The position numbers were made by a program, and so were the translations under genes. From CAVOKN01 sp963696505 (GTDB lineage Bacteria > Pseudomonadota > Gammaproteobacteria > Burkholderiales > Rhodocyclaceae), in assembly GCA_963696505.1 (NCBI GenBank), contig CAVOKN010000025.1, positions 99,032 to 163,031 on the forward strand: 64,000 nucleotides of DNA, read 5' to 3'. Below the pieces are notes generated by a model. That model was not told the DNA's origin and searched no databases. It was given only the letters and a program-made list of their open reading frames with translations. Shown in pieces: positions 26,556 through 34,873 of this stretch (positions within the stretch are counted from its first letter, which is position 1; each line of letters begins with the position of its first letter).

Positions 26556-26934
26556 GCCAAGCATTCCACAGCAGCTCCTCGAAGCGGCGCGGCAGGACAT
26601 GCTCGCTGCCATCGTCTTACGCGAGGTGCCGGAATTGAAGGACATGGTTGTCGGCTTTCACCTGCAGCAAGCTGCGGAGAAGGCCATCAAGGCCGTGCTG
26701 TCCGCTGCCGGAGTCCCATTCCGGCGTACGCATGACATCGCCGAACTCCTCGACCTTCTGACGGACAGCGGTTTGCCGGCACCGCCTAATTCGGACTGGC
26801 TGGACGAACTCAACCCTTATGCGGTGCAAGCCAGATACGGCATCGAGATTACGTCCGCTCTTGACCGTGCCCGCGGTGTCGAAGCGCTGACCGCGGTGAT
26901 TGCTTGGGCAGCAGAAAGGGTGGCAACGAAGTGA
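26548..26934 (+). CDS. HEPN-domain toxin (HepT-like)
   Basis: 128-residue all-helical HEPN protein with AARQDMLAAIVL, GFHLQQAAEKAIKAVLSAAG and NPYAVQARYGIEIT, the usual segments of HEPN proteins paired with MNT enzymes. A canonical R-x4-6-H is not obvious (ARYGIEI stands at the site), so its RNase activity is uncertain. It forms the fourth TA-like pair in the block. Confidence 0.8.
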   Translation: MAEPSIPQQLLEAARQDMLAAIVLREVPELKDMVVGFHLQQAAEKAIKAVLSAAGVPFRRTHDIAELLDLLTDSGLPAPPNSDWLDELNPYAVQARYGIEITSALDRARGVEALTAVIAWAAERVATK

Positions 26935-27072
26935 GCCTTTCAGTGAGCAGCACAGTCGACTGGCCTGCTGCTGCCGTTGTTGGGGTGTGGCGGGCGATAA
27001 GGCTATATCCTATATTGTCCATACCGTTGTATGCGACACTTACAGTAAATTCTGAGATGAAAGGGATTACTG

Positions 27073-27825
27073 ATGAAGGTCGCCACGGTAGCTGAAGATG
27101 GAATTTCTCTTGACGCCGGGCACATTGAAGATATCCGGCTTGCTTCGACCAAGATGACAGGCGCGGACCGAAGGGCGTTTCAGGCGCAGATGGCGCTGAA
27201 ATATTGTGGCGGCAATCCTCGGCGGGCCGAGGACGTCTTCGGATGGGGTCGGCAGGCGGTGCGGCTTGGCCTGCATGAGAAGCGTAGCGGGATCGTTTGT
27301 CTTGGGCATCACAGGTTTTGCTGCGGCGCGAAACTGTGGGAGGACAAACATCCGGAGGTAGCGCGCGCGCTGTGGGAGATAGCGCAAAGTCATTCGCAAC
27401 AGGATCCGACTTTTCGCACCACCTTGTCGTTCACCCGGTTGACCGCCGAGCAAGCCATCAAGCAGTTGCGGGGACACGGATTTGCCGATGAGGTGTTGCC
27501 CTCACGCAGCTGCATGTCGCAAGTGTTGAACCGCAACGGCTACCGGCTGCGTCCGGTGCTCAAGGCCAAACCCCAAAAAAAGTCCCAGAAACCGACGCCA
27601 TCTTCGCCAACATCCAACAACAGGAGCGCGTTTGCCAAGGCGAAGCCGTCATGCGCCTGAGCATGGACTGCAAGGCGACGGTGAATATTGGCGACTACTC
27701 CCGGGGCGGCAAGACGCGGGGCGATAACCAGGCAGCGGACCACGATATGGGATGCGAGCAAAAACACACGCCGTTTGGTGTCGTCGATGAAGACAGTGGG
27801 CAACTGTATCTGTCCTTCGGCAGCT
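27073..27825 (+). pseudogene. ISAzo13-family transposase, N-terminal remnant with frameshift
   Basis: The frame from ATG 27073 reads FQAQMALKYCGGNPRRAEDV, LPSRSCMSQVLNRNGYRLR and RPVLKAKPQKK, as in ISAzo13-family transposases. At an A-run near 27578 (seven A) the frame is lost by one base. The other frame continues with MRLSMDCKATVNIGDYSRGG and HTPFGVVDEDSGQLYLSFGS. The sequence then stops abruptly in the middle of a CRISPR repeat. About half of the transposase is missing. The left end of the element probably lies in 26990-27060. Confidence 0.8.
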
Positions 27826-28098
27826 TGATGAAGAAGGGATTAAGACGTCCAGGATGAATCCGTCTTGGGTTGTGATCGGGCCAGCATCACTGCCCTGATG
27901 AAGAAGGGATTAAGACAGTAGGACACGTCGCATAGATCGCCATCACTTCGCCAGCATCACTGCCCTGATGAAGAAGGGATTTAGACTCTGAACGAGGCGG
28001 GTAAGGTCGCCGGTCAGGCGCGCCAGCATCACTGCCCTGATGAAGAAGGGATTAAGACATTGCCGCCAGGTGACACAGAACCCGCAGCCAGCGCCAGC
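27826..28098 (+). CRISPR. Short type III CRISPR array: one partial, three full, one degenerate repeat
   Basis: Full 37-nt repeats at 27880-27916, 27950-27986 and 28022-28058. They start GCCAGCATCACTGCC and end GGGATTAAGAC; the middle one has one change near its 3' end (TTTAGAC). A 21-nt 3' half-repeat at 27826-27846 joins the ISAzo13 remnant. Spacers are 33, 33 and 35 nt. A fourth, about 34 nt (28059-28092), is followed only by GCCAGC, a truncated last repeat. The ATTAAGAC repeat end and the degenerate right end suggest that the leader was on the left and has been lost. No cas1 or cas2 is present. Confidence 0.92.
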
Positions 28099-28134
28099 TT
28101 ATGAGGCAGCGCAACGCGTAGATGGGTTGTTGGA

Positions 28135-28198
28135 GGCGGACACGGTCCGCCCTACGCCGAGGATCAGCGCGATTCGCGTAGGGCGGCCCGTGTCCGCC
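28135..28198. repeat. 22-bp inverted repeat pair of the GTAGGGCGG family
   Basis: Left arm 28135-28156 and right arm 28177-28198 are complementary with one mismatch, around a 20-bp loop. It would form a strong hairpin behind the CRISPR array. A third arm of the same sequence lies at 28436-28457. The rest of 28199-28542 contains no convincing gene. Confidence 0.75.
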
Positions 28199-28435
28199 GA
28201 TTCCGCTGCGGTCGCAGATCGCGGCATTGGGGGGCAGCTTGTTTGCGCATCGCATCGCATCGACGACGAGCCGGCTCTCGGTTCGCGCGTCGATTCGATC
28301 CGGTCATACCCGGCGGGGCAATCGGGAGCCACCGGGGACGTCGATGGGTACCGGATCGGATTCAGCGGCTTCGTCGCAGAGGGTTGAGCCCGAATCGGCA
28401 AGCAACAATGCGGGTGCGCACACGAAATGCTGCGC

Positions 28436-28457
28436 GGCGGCCACGGGCCGCCCTACG
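28436..28457. repeat. Single arm of the GTAGGGCGG repeat family
   Basis: Begins GGCGGCCACGGGCCG and ends CCCTACG; nearly the same as the left arm at 28135. It lies just beyond the 3' end of the Uma2 gene. Confidence 0.6.
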
Positions 28458-28542
28458 AGGGGCGACGGCGCTCGGTGCGGCGGCGACGAAGCGGTGGCCG
28501 CGGGACCGCCCCCAATAAGGCGGACGGCCCTGGGGAGGGCGG

Positions 28543-29106
28543 CTACAGCCCGGGCACGCCCTCGTAAAGGGTGGCTAGCGGGATGCGGAAGCCGACGCTG
28601 GCGAGCACCAGTTCGTCGCCGGCGGCGAGCCTGATCGAACCCCAATCGGTGGTGCGGCGGTAGAGCGTTGCGGCGACGCTGTCCTGGGCGAGCAACAGGT
28701 ATTCCTCCAGGGCGGGGATGTTGCGATAGGCCAGCAGCTTCTCGCGCCGGTCGATGCGCTCGGTGCCTTCCGACATCACCTCGACGAGCAGAATGGGCTG
28801 TTCGCGGTAGTAGCGGGCGTGGTCGTCGGGGCGGCAGGCGACCATGACGTCGGGGTAGTAGAAGTAATCGTCCTCGCCGACCCGCACGCGCACCTTCATG
28901 TCGGTGACGAAGGGTCGGCAGGGCCCGCCTCGCAGGTGGGTGTGCAGGGCCGTGGCGAGATTCAGGGCGAGGATGTTGTGCGCATCGCTGGCGCCGACCA
29001 TGGCGTAAACCTCGCCCGACAGATACTCGTGGCGGGTGTCGGAGCGCAGCTCGCCCTCGATGTAGGCGTCGATGTCGAGCTTCGTGCTGGTCAGTGCCTC
29101 GGCCAT
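28543..29106 (-). CDS. Uma2-family putative PD-(D/E)XK nuclease
   Basis: 187-residue DUF820/Uma2 protein. Characteristic segments are HEYLSGEVYAMVGASDAHN, RPFVTDMKVRV, YYPDVMVAC (catalytic Asp), ILLVEVMSEGTERIDRREKL (Glu, Lys) and LEEYLLLAQD. The family has a restriction-endonuclease fold; biological role unknown, often found in multiple copies in genomes with many mobile elements. It is divergent from the transporter genes that follow. Confidence 0.85.
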   Translation of the reverse strand: MAEALTSTKLDIDAYIEGELRSDTRHEYLSGEVYAMVGASDAHNILALNLATALHTHLRGGPCRPFVTDMKVRVRVGEDDYFYYPDVMVACRPDDHARYYREQPILLVEVMSEGTERIDRREKLLAYRNIPALEEYLLLAQDSVAATLYRRTTDWGSIRLAAGDELVLASVGFRIPLATLYEGVPGL

Positions 29107-29329
29107 GGCGAATCTCCTGCGGACTGCTGAGCGCCCAGTCTATACCGCCGCGACGGCTTTCCGCCATTGCCGGTCTGCGGCGCATCTGGGCAGGGCGTCG
29201 GAGCGGGGGCGCCTGCGGCGGGCGTTGCGCAGCGGATTTCCGCACTTGAGGCGCTAGGGCTTTCCTGACATGATTCCGGCCCATCGCGCGCCGGTTGTGG
29301 CGCCGCGCAATCAACCTCCCGGAGGAAGA

Positions 29330-30121
29330 ATGAAAAAGACCGCTCTGCTGGCCGCAGCCCTGATGGCGCTGGCGATAAACGTCCAGGCGAAGGAATGGAA
29401 GGAAATCCGCATGGCGACCGAAGGCGCCTATCCTCCGTTCAACGAGGTCGGCCCGGACGGCGCGGTGCGCGGCCTCGACGTGGACATCGGCAACGCGCTC
29501 TGCGCGGAGCTGAAGGTCAAGTGCACCTGGGTCAAGCAGGAATGGGACGGCATGATTCCGGCACTGGTGGCGCGCAAGTTCGACGCCATCCTGGCCTCGA
29601 TGTCGATCACCGAGGAGCGCAAGCAGAAGGTGGATTTCACCAACAAGTACTACGCCTCGCCGCTGGCGCTGATCGCCAAGTCCGGCTCGCCGCTCAAACC
29701 GACGGTGGAATCGCTCAAGGGCAAGAAGGTCGGCGTGCAGCGCGGCACGGTCTCCGACAACTACGCGACCAAGTTCTGGGACGGCAAGGGCGTGACCGTG
29801 GTCCGCTACGCCAAGCAGGACGAGGCCTATCTCGACCTCGGCTCGGGGCGCATGGACGCCGCCTTCGCCGATTTTTGGGAGGCCCAGGGCGGTTTTCTCG
29901 CCAAGCCCGAAGGCAAGGGCTACGCCGCGGCGGGCGAGAAGGTGTACGGCAAGACGCCGGAGGAGCGCGCGGTGGTGGGCGAGGGCATCGGCATCGCGGT
30001 GCGCAAGCAGGACAAGGATCTCAAGGAGCAACTCAACAAGGCGCTGGCGGCGATCCGCGCCAACGGCACCTACGAAAAGATCGCGAAGAAGTACTTCCAG
30101 GAAGACATTTACGGGCAGTAA
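29330..30121 (+). CDS. Periplasmic amino-acid-binding protein of an ABC transporter (HisJ/ArgT-like)
   Basis: 263 residues. The start at 29330 was chosen because it lies 6 bp behind GGAGGAAG and begins the signal peptide MKKTALLAAALMALAINVQA. An upstream ATG adds a non-signal extension. The mature protein has the type II periplasmic binding fold: IRMATEGAYPPFNEVGPDG (ligand alpha-carboxylate/amino site), LDVDIGNALC, DAILASMSITEERKQKVDFT and VGVQRGTVSDNY. The likely substrates are basic amino acids (Lys/Arg/Orn/His), judged by similarity. A terminator-like hairpin separates it from the permease genes. Confidence 0.9.
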   Translation: MKKTALLAAALMALAINVQAKEWKEIRMATEGAYPPFNEVGPDGAVRGLDVDIGNALCAELKVKCTWVKQEWDGMIPALVARKFDAILASMSITEERKQKVDFTNKYYASPLALIAKSGSPLKPTVESLKGKKVGVQRGTVSDNYATKFWDGKGVTVVRYAKQDEAYLDLGSGRMDAAFADFWEAQGGFLAKPEGKGYAAAGEKVYGKTPEERAVVGEGIGIAVRKQDKDLKEQLNKALAAIRANGTYEKIAKKYFQEDIYGQ

Positions 30122-30142
30122 GCCCCGATGCATGACGATCCG

Positions 30143-30175
30143 GCCGCGCCACCTTCGGGAGGCGCGGCTTTTTTC
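30143..30175 (+). terminator. Rho-independent terminator/attenuator between binding protein and permease genes
   Basis: Stem GCCGCGCCACC/GGAGGCGCGGC with a TTCG tetraloop and one A-A mismatch, followed by a run of T. It probably reduces read-through so that the binding protein is made in excess over the membrane parts. Confidence 0.8.
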
Positions 30176-30193
30176 TTTCCGTCGGGCTGAGCC

Positions 30194-30886
30194 GTGGACA
30201 GCTTGATCGAGTACCTGCCGAGCATTCTGACCGGCGCCTGGGTGACGCTGCAGGTGGCGCTGGGCTCGCTGGCGCTGGCGCTGGCCTGCGGCCTGGCGGG
30301 CGCGGCGGCCAAGCTGTCGCGCTCGATCCCGCTGCGCTGGCTGGCGGCCACCTACACAACGGTGGTACGCGGCGTGCCCGACCTGGTGATGATGCTGCTG
30401 GTGTTCTACGGCGGCCAGGTGGCGGTGAATCACCTGATGGAGAAGCTCGATCTGGGCTACTTCGACCTCAATCCTTTCATCGCCGGCGTGACGACCATAG
30501 GCTTCATCTTCGGCGCCTACTTCACCGAGACTTTCCGCGGCGCCTTCCTCGCCGTGCCGGCGGGGCAGTTGGAGGCGGGCGCCGCCTTCGGCATGACGCG
30601 CTGGCAGGTGTTCGCCCGCATCCTGTTTCCGCAGATGCTGCGCCACGCCCTGCCGGGCCTGGGCAACAACTGGCTGGTGCTGCTGAAGAGCACCGCCATC
30701 GTGTCGATGATCGGGCTCTCGGACATGACCTGGATCGCCGACCAGGCCGGGCGCAGCACGCGCCAGCCCTTCCTGTTCTACATGGCGGTGTGCGGGCTCT
30801 ATCTGGTCATGACTTCGGTCTCGGGAGGCGTGCTGCGGTGGCTGACTTCCCGCTATTCGGTCGGCGTGCGGATGGGTGAATTCTGA
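30194..30886 (+). CDS. Amino-acid ABC transporter permease (HisQ-like)
   Basis: 230 residues from a GTG start. Five to six membrane helices; the first is SILTGAWVTLQVALGSLALA, typical of polar amino-acid permeases. The cytoplasmic coupling motif is present as ETFRGAFLAVPAGQLEAGAA then FGMTRWQVFARILFPQMLRH (EAA loop). Its stop overlaps the next permease start. It forms the membrane channel with that partner. Confidence 0.9.
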   Translation: MDSLIEYLPSILTGAWVTLQVALGSLALALACGLAGAAAKLSRSIPLRWLAATYTTVVRGVPDLVMMLLVFYGGQVAVNHLMEKLDLGYFDLNPFIAGVTTIGFIFGAYFTETFRGAFLAVPAGQLEAGAAFGMTRWQVFARILFPQMLRHALPGLGNNWLVLLKSTAIVSMIGLSDMTWIADQAGRSTRQPFLFYMAVCGLYLVMTSVSGGVLRWLTSRYSVGVRMGEF

Positions 30887-31611
30887 TGGACCTGTCGGTC
30901 ATCGCCACGAGCCTCGGCCAGTATGCCGCCGGCACCTGGCTGACGCTGCACCTGGTGTTCCTGTCGTGCGCGGCGGGACTGGCGGTGGCGGTGCCGCTGG
31001 CGGTTCTGCGCATGTCGAAGAACCCGCTGGTGGTGGCGCCGGTGTGGGCCTACACCTACTTCTTCCGCGGCACGCCGATGCTGGTGCAACTGCTGCTGAT
31101 CTACTACGGCATCGCCCAGTTCGCATGGGTGCAGCAGCAGTGGGAGGCGGGCAATCCGTTCTGGCTGCTGCTGCGCGAGCCCTACTTCTGCGCGCTGCTG
31201 GCTTTCGCGCTCAACACCTGCGCCTACACCGCGGAGATCATCGCCGGCTCGATGCGCAACGTGCCCCACGGCGAGATCGAGGCGGCCCGGGCGATGGGCA
31301 TGACGCGCCTGACCCTGATCCGCCGCATCGTGCTGCCGGGCGCGCTGCGCCGCGCGATTCCCGCCTACAGCAACGAGGTCATCCTGATGCTCCAGGGCAG
31401 TTCCATCGCCAGCGCGGTGACGCTGCTCGACGTCACCGGTGCGGCGCGCAACGTCTATTCGCGCCACTTTGCGCCCTTCGAGGCCTTCGTCTTCGCGGGC
31501 ATCATCTACATGGTGCTCACCTTTGCCCTGGTCGGCCTGTTCCGCCTGGCCGAGAAGCGCTGGCTCGCCCATCTCCAACCGCGCAAAGCCGCAACACACC
31601 ACAAGCCATGA
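30886..31611 (+). CDS. Amino-acid ABC transporter permease (HisM-like)
   Basis: 241 residues with the same architecture as its partner: first helix segment YAAGTWLTLHLVFLSCAAGL, FFRGTPMLVQLLLIYYG, and the EAA loop GEIEAARAMGMTRLTLIRRI then LPGALRRAIPAYSNE. Its ATG overlaps the previous TGA (TGATG) and its own stop overlaps the ATPase start. Confidence 0.9.
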   Translation: MDLSVIATSLGQYAAGTWLTLHLVFLSCAAGLAVAVPLAVLRMSKNPLVVAPVWAYTYFFRGTPMLVQLLLIYYGIAQFAWVQQQWEAGNPFWLLLREPYFCALLAFALNTCAYTAEIIAGSMRNVPHGEIEAARAMGMTRLTLIRRIVLPGALRRAIPAYSNEVILMLQGSSIASAVTLLDVTGAARNVYSRHFAPFEAFVFAGIIYMVLTFALVGLFRLAEKRWLAHLQPRKAATHHKP

Positions 31612-32381
31612 ACGACGCCGCCTACCAGCTCACCGCCGAGGACATCTACAAACGCTACGGCGACCAGGAGGTGCTCAAGGGCGTGTCGCTGGCGGCGCGC
31701 CGCGGCGATGTGATCAGCATCATCGGGTCGTCGGGCTCGGGCAAGAGCACCTTCCTGCGCTGCATCAACTTCCTGGAGCATCCGAACAAGGGACGCATCA
31801 CGGTGAACGGGGAGGAGATCCGGCTGCGCCCCGACCGCAGCGGCGCCCTGGTGCCCGAGCCGAAGCAGTTGCAGCGCATCCGCACCACGCTGGCGATGGT
31901 GTTCCAGCATTTCAACCTGTGGGCGCACATGACGGTGCTGGAGAACGTGATCGAGGCGCCGATCCACGTGCTGAAGCTGACGCGGCCGGAGGCGCTGGCG
32001 CGCGCCGAGAAGTACCTGCAGAAGGTGGGCATCGCGCAGTTTCGCGACAGTTACCCGGCCCATCTTTCCGGCGGCCAGCAGCAGCGTGTGGCGATCGCCC
32101 GCGCCCTGGCGATGGAGCCCGCGGTGCTGCTGTTCGACGAGCCCACCTCGGCGCTGGACCCGGAACTGGTGGGCGAGGTGCTGCGGGTAATGAAGGGCCT
32201 GGCCGAGGAGGGGCGCACCATGGTGGTGGTGACCCACGAGATGGGCTTCGCCCGCGAGGTGTCGAGCCACGTGATTTTCCTGCACCAGGGCCGCATCGAG
32301 GAGGAAGGCAGCCCGGCGGAAGTGTTCGGCAATACCCGCAGCGAGCGGCTGAAGCAGTTCCTCTCGGGAAGTTTGAAGTAG
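31608..32381 (+). CDS. Amino-acid ABC transporter ATPase (HisP-like)
   Basis: 257 residues starting at ATG 31608, which overlaps the permease stop (ATGA). All ABC motifs are visible: Walker A GSSGSGKST (residues 40-48), Q-loop FQHFNLWAH, signature LSGGQQQR, Walker B VLLFDEPTSALDPE and switch His in VVVTHEMGFA. The length and the inserted segment RLRPDRSGALVPEPKQLQ fit HisP-type ATPases. It is the last gene of the foreign block before pelG. Confidence 0.92.
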   Translation: MNDAAYQLTAEDIYKRYGDQEVLKGVSLAARRGDVISIIGSSGSGKSTFLRCINFLEHPNKGRITVNGEEIRLRPDRSGALVPEPKQLQRIRTTLAMVFQHFNLWAHMTVLENVIEAPIHVLKLTRPEALARAEKYLQKVGIAQFRDSYPAHLSGGQQQRVAIARALAMEPAVLLFDEPTSALDPELVGEVLRVMKGLAEEGRTMVVVTHEMGFAREVSSHVIFLHQGRIEEEGSPAEVFGNTRSERLKQFLSGSLK

Positions 32382-32414
32382 GGGATTGGATCGCTGCGCA
32401 GCGGAGCTTGGATC

Positions 32415-32477
32415 GGCGGGCATGGCCCGCCCTACGGGGTGGCGGGACGCCCCGGCGTAGGGTGCGCCATGCGCACC
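32415..32477. repeat. Inverted pair of GTAGGG-family repeats directly before pelG
   Basis: Left arm 32415-32436 (GGCGGGCATGGCCCG then CCCTACG) and right arm 32456-32477 (CGTAGGGTGCGCCATGCGC then ACC). It ends 15 bp before the pelG ATG, so any pelG promoter or leader would have to include it. Confidence 0.7.
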
Positions 32478-32492
32478 GGATGATCGGACACG

Positions 32493-33863
32493 ATGGCAGG
32501 CATAGGCTTCGAGCTACGCAAGCTGCTGAAGAAGGACAGCCTCTCGGGGCTGCTCCAGGCCTACGCCTATGCCGGCGTGATCGGCTCGGGGCCGTGGGTG
32601 CTGTCCATCCTCGGCATTCTGGTGATCGGCCTGTTGAGCGTGGCGGTGGTGGTGCCGGCGGTTCTGGTCACCCAGTTCCAGGTGTCGGTCACCTACCTCA
32701 TCGCCACCAGCCTGATCGTCACCGGCGCGGTGCAGCTCGCCTTCACCCGCTTCATCTCCGACCGCCTGTTCGAGAAGCGCGACGACCTGGTGCTGCCGAG
32801 CTTCAACGGCGTGCTGCTGCTGGTGATCGGCGGCGGCGGCGCGCTGGGCACGCTGCTCATGTTCCTGCCCTTCGCCGGCCTGGGCATCGCTTACCGGCTG
32901 CTGATGCTGGCGGCCTTCGTCCTGCTGTGCGCGATCTGGATCGGCACCATTTTCCTTTCCGGCATCAAGCTGTATAAGCAGATCGTCCTGCTCTACGGCC
33001 TTGGCTACGGCATCACCGTGGGGGCGGCTCTGCTGCTGCGCGGCTGGGGTCTGGAAGGGCTGCTCGGCGGCTTCGTGCTGGGCCACTTCGTGCTGTTCCT
33101 CGGCATGTGGCTGCTGACCTTCCACCACTACCGGCCGCCCGCCGCCATCTCCTTCGAGTTCGCCCGGCGCCGCACCCTCTATCCGAGCCTGATGCTGGTC
33201 GGCCTGCTCTACAACCTTGGCATCTGGGCCGACAAGTTCATGTTCTGGTACTACCCGGACACCTCGGACGCCGTCATCGGCCCGCTGCGCGCCTCGGTGA
33301 TCTACGACCTGCCGGTGTTCATGGCCTATCTTTCCGTCATTCCCGGGATGGCGGTGTTCCTGGTGCGCATCGAGACCGACTTCGCCGAGTACTACGAGCG
33401 ATTCTACGACGCGGTGCGCACCGGCGGTTCGCTGGAATACATCGAGGGCATGCGCGACGAGATGACCTACGCGATCCGCCAGGGCCTGGCGGAAATCGGC
33501 AAGATCCAGACGCTGGCGGTGCTGGTGACCTTCGTCGCCGGGCCGGCGGTGCTGCGCTGGCTGGGCATCTCTGAGCTTTACATTCCGCTGCTCTACATCC
33601 AGACCCTGGGCGCGAGCCTGCAGGTGATGCTGCTGGCGCTGCTCAACGTCTTCTTCTACCTCGACCAGCGGCGCATCATCGTGCTCCTCACCGCGCTGTT
33701 CTTCGGCCTCAACGTGGTGTTCACCGCGCTGACGCTGAAGCTCGGGGCGCCCTGGTACGGCTACGGTTATGTCGCGGCGGTGCTAGTCCCGCTGGGGCTG
33801 GGGCTGTTCCTGCTCGACCGCCGTCTGTGGCGGCTGGAATACGAGACCTTCATGCTGCAGTAA
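32493..33863 (+). CDS. pelG: PelG, polytopic membrane protein of Pel synthesis/transport
   Basis: 456 residues, identical in length to P. aeruginosa PelG. It begins MAGIGFELRKLLKKDSLSG, the PelG hallmark, and has about 12 hydrophobic segments in a MOP-flippase-like arrangement. Conserved features include KFMFWYYPDTSDAV and VIPGMAVFLVRIETDFAEYY. PelG is the inner-membrane channel/assembly factor with PelD, PelE and PelF. Here it is cut off from pelF by 21.4 kb, still on the same strand. It needs a local promoter or read-through from the transporter operon. Confidence 0.95.
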   Translation: MAGIGFELRKLLKKDSLSGLLQAYAYAGVIGSGPWVLSILGILVIGLLSVAVVVPAVLVTQFQVSVTYLIATSLIVTGAVQLAFTRFISDRLFEKRDDLVLPSFNGVLLLVIGGGGALGTLLMFLPFAGLGIAYRLLMLAAFVLLCAIWIGTIFLSGIKLYKQIVLLYGLGYGITVGAALLLRGWGLEGLLGGFVLGHFVLFLGMWLLTFHHYRPPAAISFEFARRRTLYPSLMLVGLLYNLGIWADKFMFWYYPDTSDAVIGPLRASVIYDLPVFMAYLSVIPGMAVFLVRIETDFAEYYERFYDAVRTGGSLEYIEGMRDEMTYAIRQGLAEIGKIQTLAVLVTFVAGPAVLRWLGISELYIPLLYIQTLGASLQVMLLALLNVFFYLDQRRIIVLLTALFFGLNVVFTALTLKLGAPWYGYGYVAAVLVPLGLGLFLLDRRLWRLEYETFMLQ

Positions 33864-33873
33864 GAGGGCGGAC

Positions 33874-34800
33874 ATGGCCACCGTGTTCATCAGCTACCGC
33901 CGCAGCGACGCCGCACCCTACGCAGGCCGGCTCTACGACCGGCTGACCGGGCGTTTCGGCGACGATGCAATATTCATGGATATCGACGACATCGAGCTCG
34001 GCGCGGACTTTCCGAGCGTCATCGCCGACACGCTGGCGCGGACCGAGGTCGTGCTGGTGCTGATCGGCCCCGGCTGGGCCGCTGCGCAAGCCGACGGCGG
34101 CCCGCGCCGTCTGGACGATCCGGCGGACTTCGTGCGCCAGGAGGTGCAGGCGGCGATACGCCTCAACAAGCGCATCGTGCCGGTGCTGGTGGGCGGCGCG
34201 ATCATGCCGGAGGCATCGGATCTGCCGCCGGAGCTGGCGGCGCTGCCGCGCTACAACGCCCTGGAACTGGGCGACGCGCGCTTCGAGGCGGACTTTGCGC
34301 GGCTGATGGAGGCGCTCGATCCGCCCGGCAATCGCCGTCCTCCAGGTGCTGACTTTGTACGCGTCCCCGCGCGCCGCAGGATTCTTGCCGGCGCGTTCGT
34401 CGTCACGCTACTGGCCGCTGCCGGCTGGTGGCTGGCGCCAGGGCTATTGAAAGGCAACATGGCGGCGAAACCGGCGACGGCGGACGGGAACTGGGTCGCG
34501 ACAGTCACCTACGGCTGGGGCGCCACCCACGAGGAGCGCTTCGTGTTCACCACCAGCGAAAGTCAGTTGCTGGGAGCCGCCGGTTTCTTGGGCGTCGCGC
34601 GGCCCGTCGTCGGCGGCAGCGTCGATGGCACGCGCATCAGCTTCTCGACCCGTACCCAGGAGATGCTGGGCCGCGATACCCGCGACCTGCTGCACACCTA
34701 CCGCGGCACGATCGAAGGCGACACCATCCGTTTCCTGCTGGTCACCGAAGGCGGGAACTCGGGCGGGCCGGTCGAGTTCACCGCTCGCCGCGTGCCGTAG
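33874..34800 (+). CDS. Membrane-anchored TIR-domain protein
   Basis: 308 residues, 10 bp behind pelG and probably co-transcribed. The N-terminal TIR domain (about 1-150) shows VFISYRRSDAAPYAGRLYD, IFMDIDDIELGADF and VVLVLIGPGWAA. A single membrane helix (about 170-190, LAGAFVVTLLAAAGWWLAPG) follows. A C-terminal beta-rich domain (about 205-308) has no recognised family and would lie in the periplasm if the TIR part is cytoplasmic. Bacterial TIR domains often cleave NAD or signal in immunity; that activity is not shown for this one. Confidence 0.8.
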   Translation: MATVFISYRRSDAAPYAGRLYDRLTGRFGDDAIFMDIDDIELGADFPSVIADTLARTEVVLVLIGPGWAAAQADGGPRRLDDPADFVRQEVQAAIRLNKRIVPVLVGGAIMPEASDLPPELAALPRYNALELGDARFEADFARLMEALDPPGNRRPPGADFVRVPARRRILAGAFVVTLLAAAGWWLAPGLLKGNMAAKPATADGNWVATVTYGWGATHEERFVFTTSESQLLGAAGFLGVARPVVGGSVDGTRISFSTRTQEMLGRDTRDLLHTYRGTIEGDTIRFLLVTEGGNSGGPVEFTARRVP

Positions 34801-34873
34801 GGCGCAACCAAGCTCAGCCGTAGGGCGCGCCATGCGCGCCGATCGTTGAACCGGTGCGCGCGGCGCACCCTAC
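34797..34873. repeat. GTAGGG-family repeats between TIR gene and waaA
   Basis: Three partial copies: GTAGGGCGCAACC overlapping the TIR stop, CGTAGGGCGCGCCATGCGC (34819), and the inverse GCGCACCCTAC ending at 34873. They lie between convergent genes and may act as a bidirectional terminator. Confidence 0.55.
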
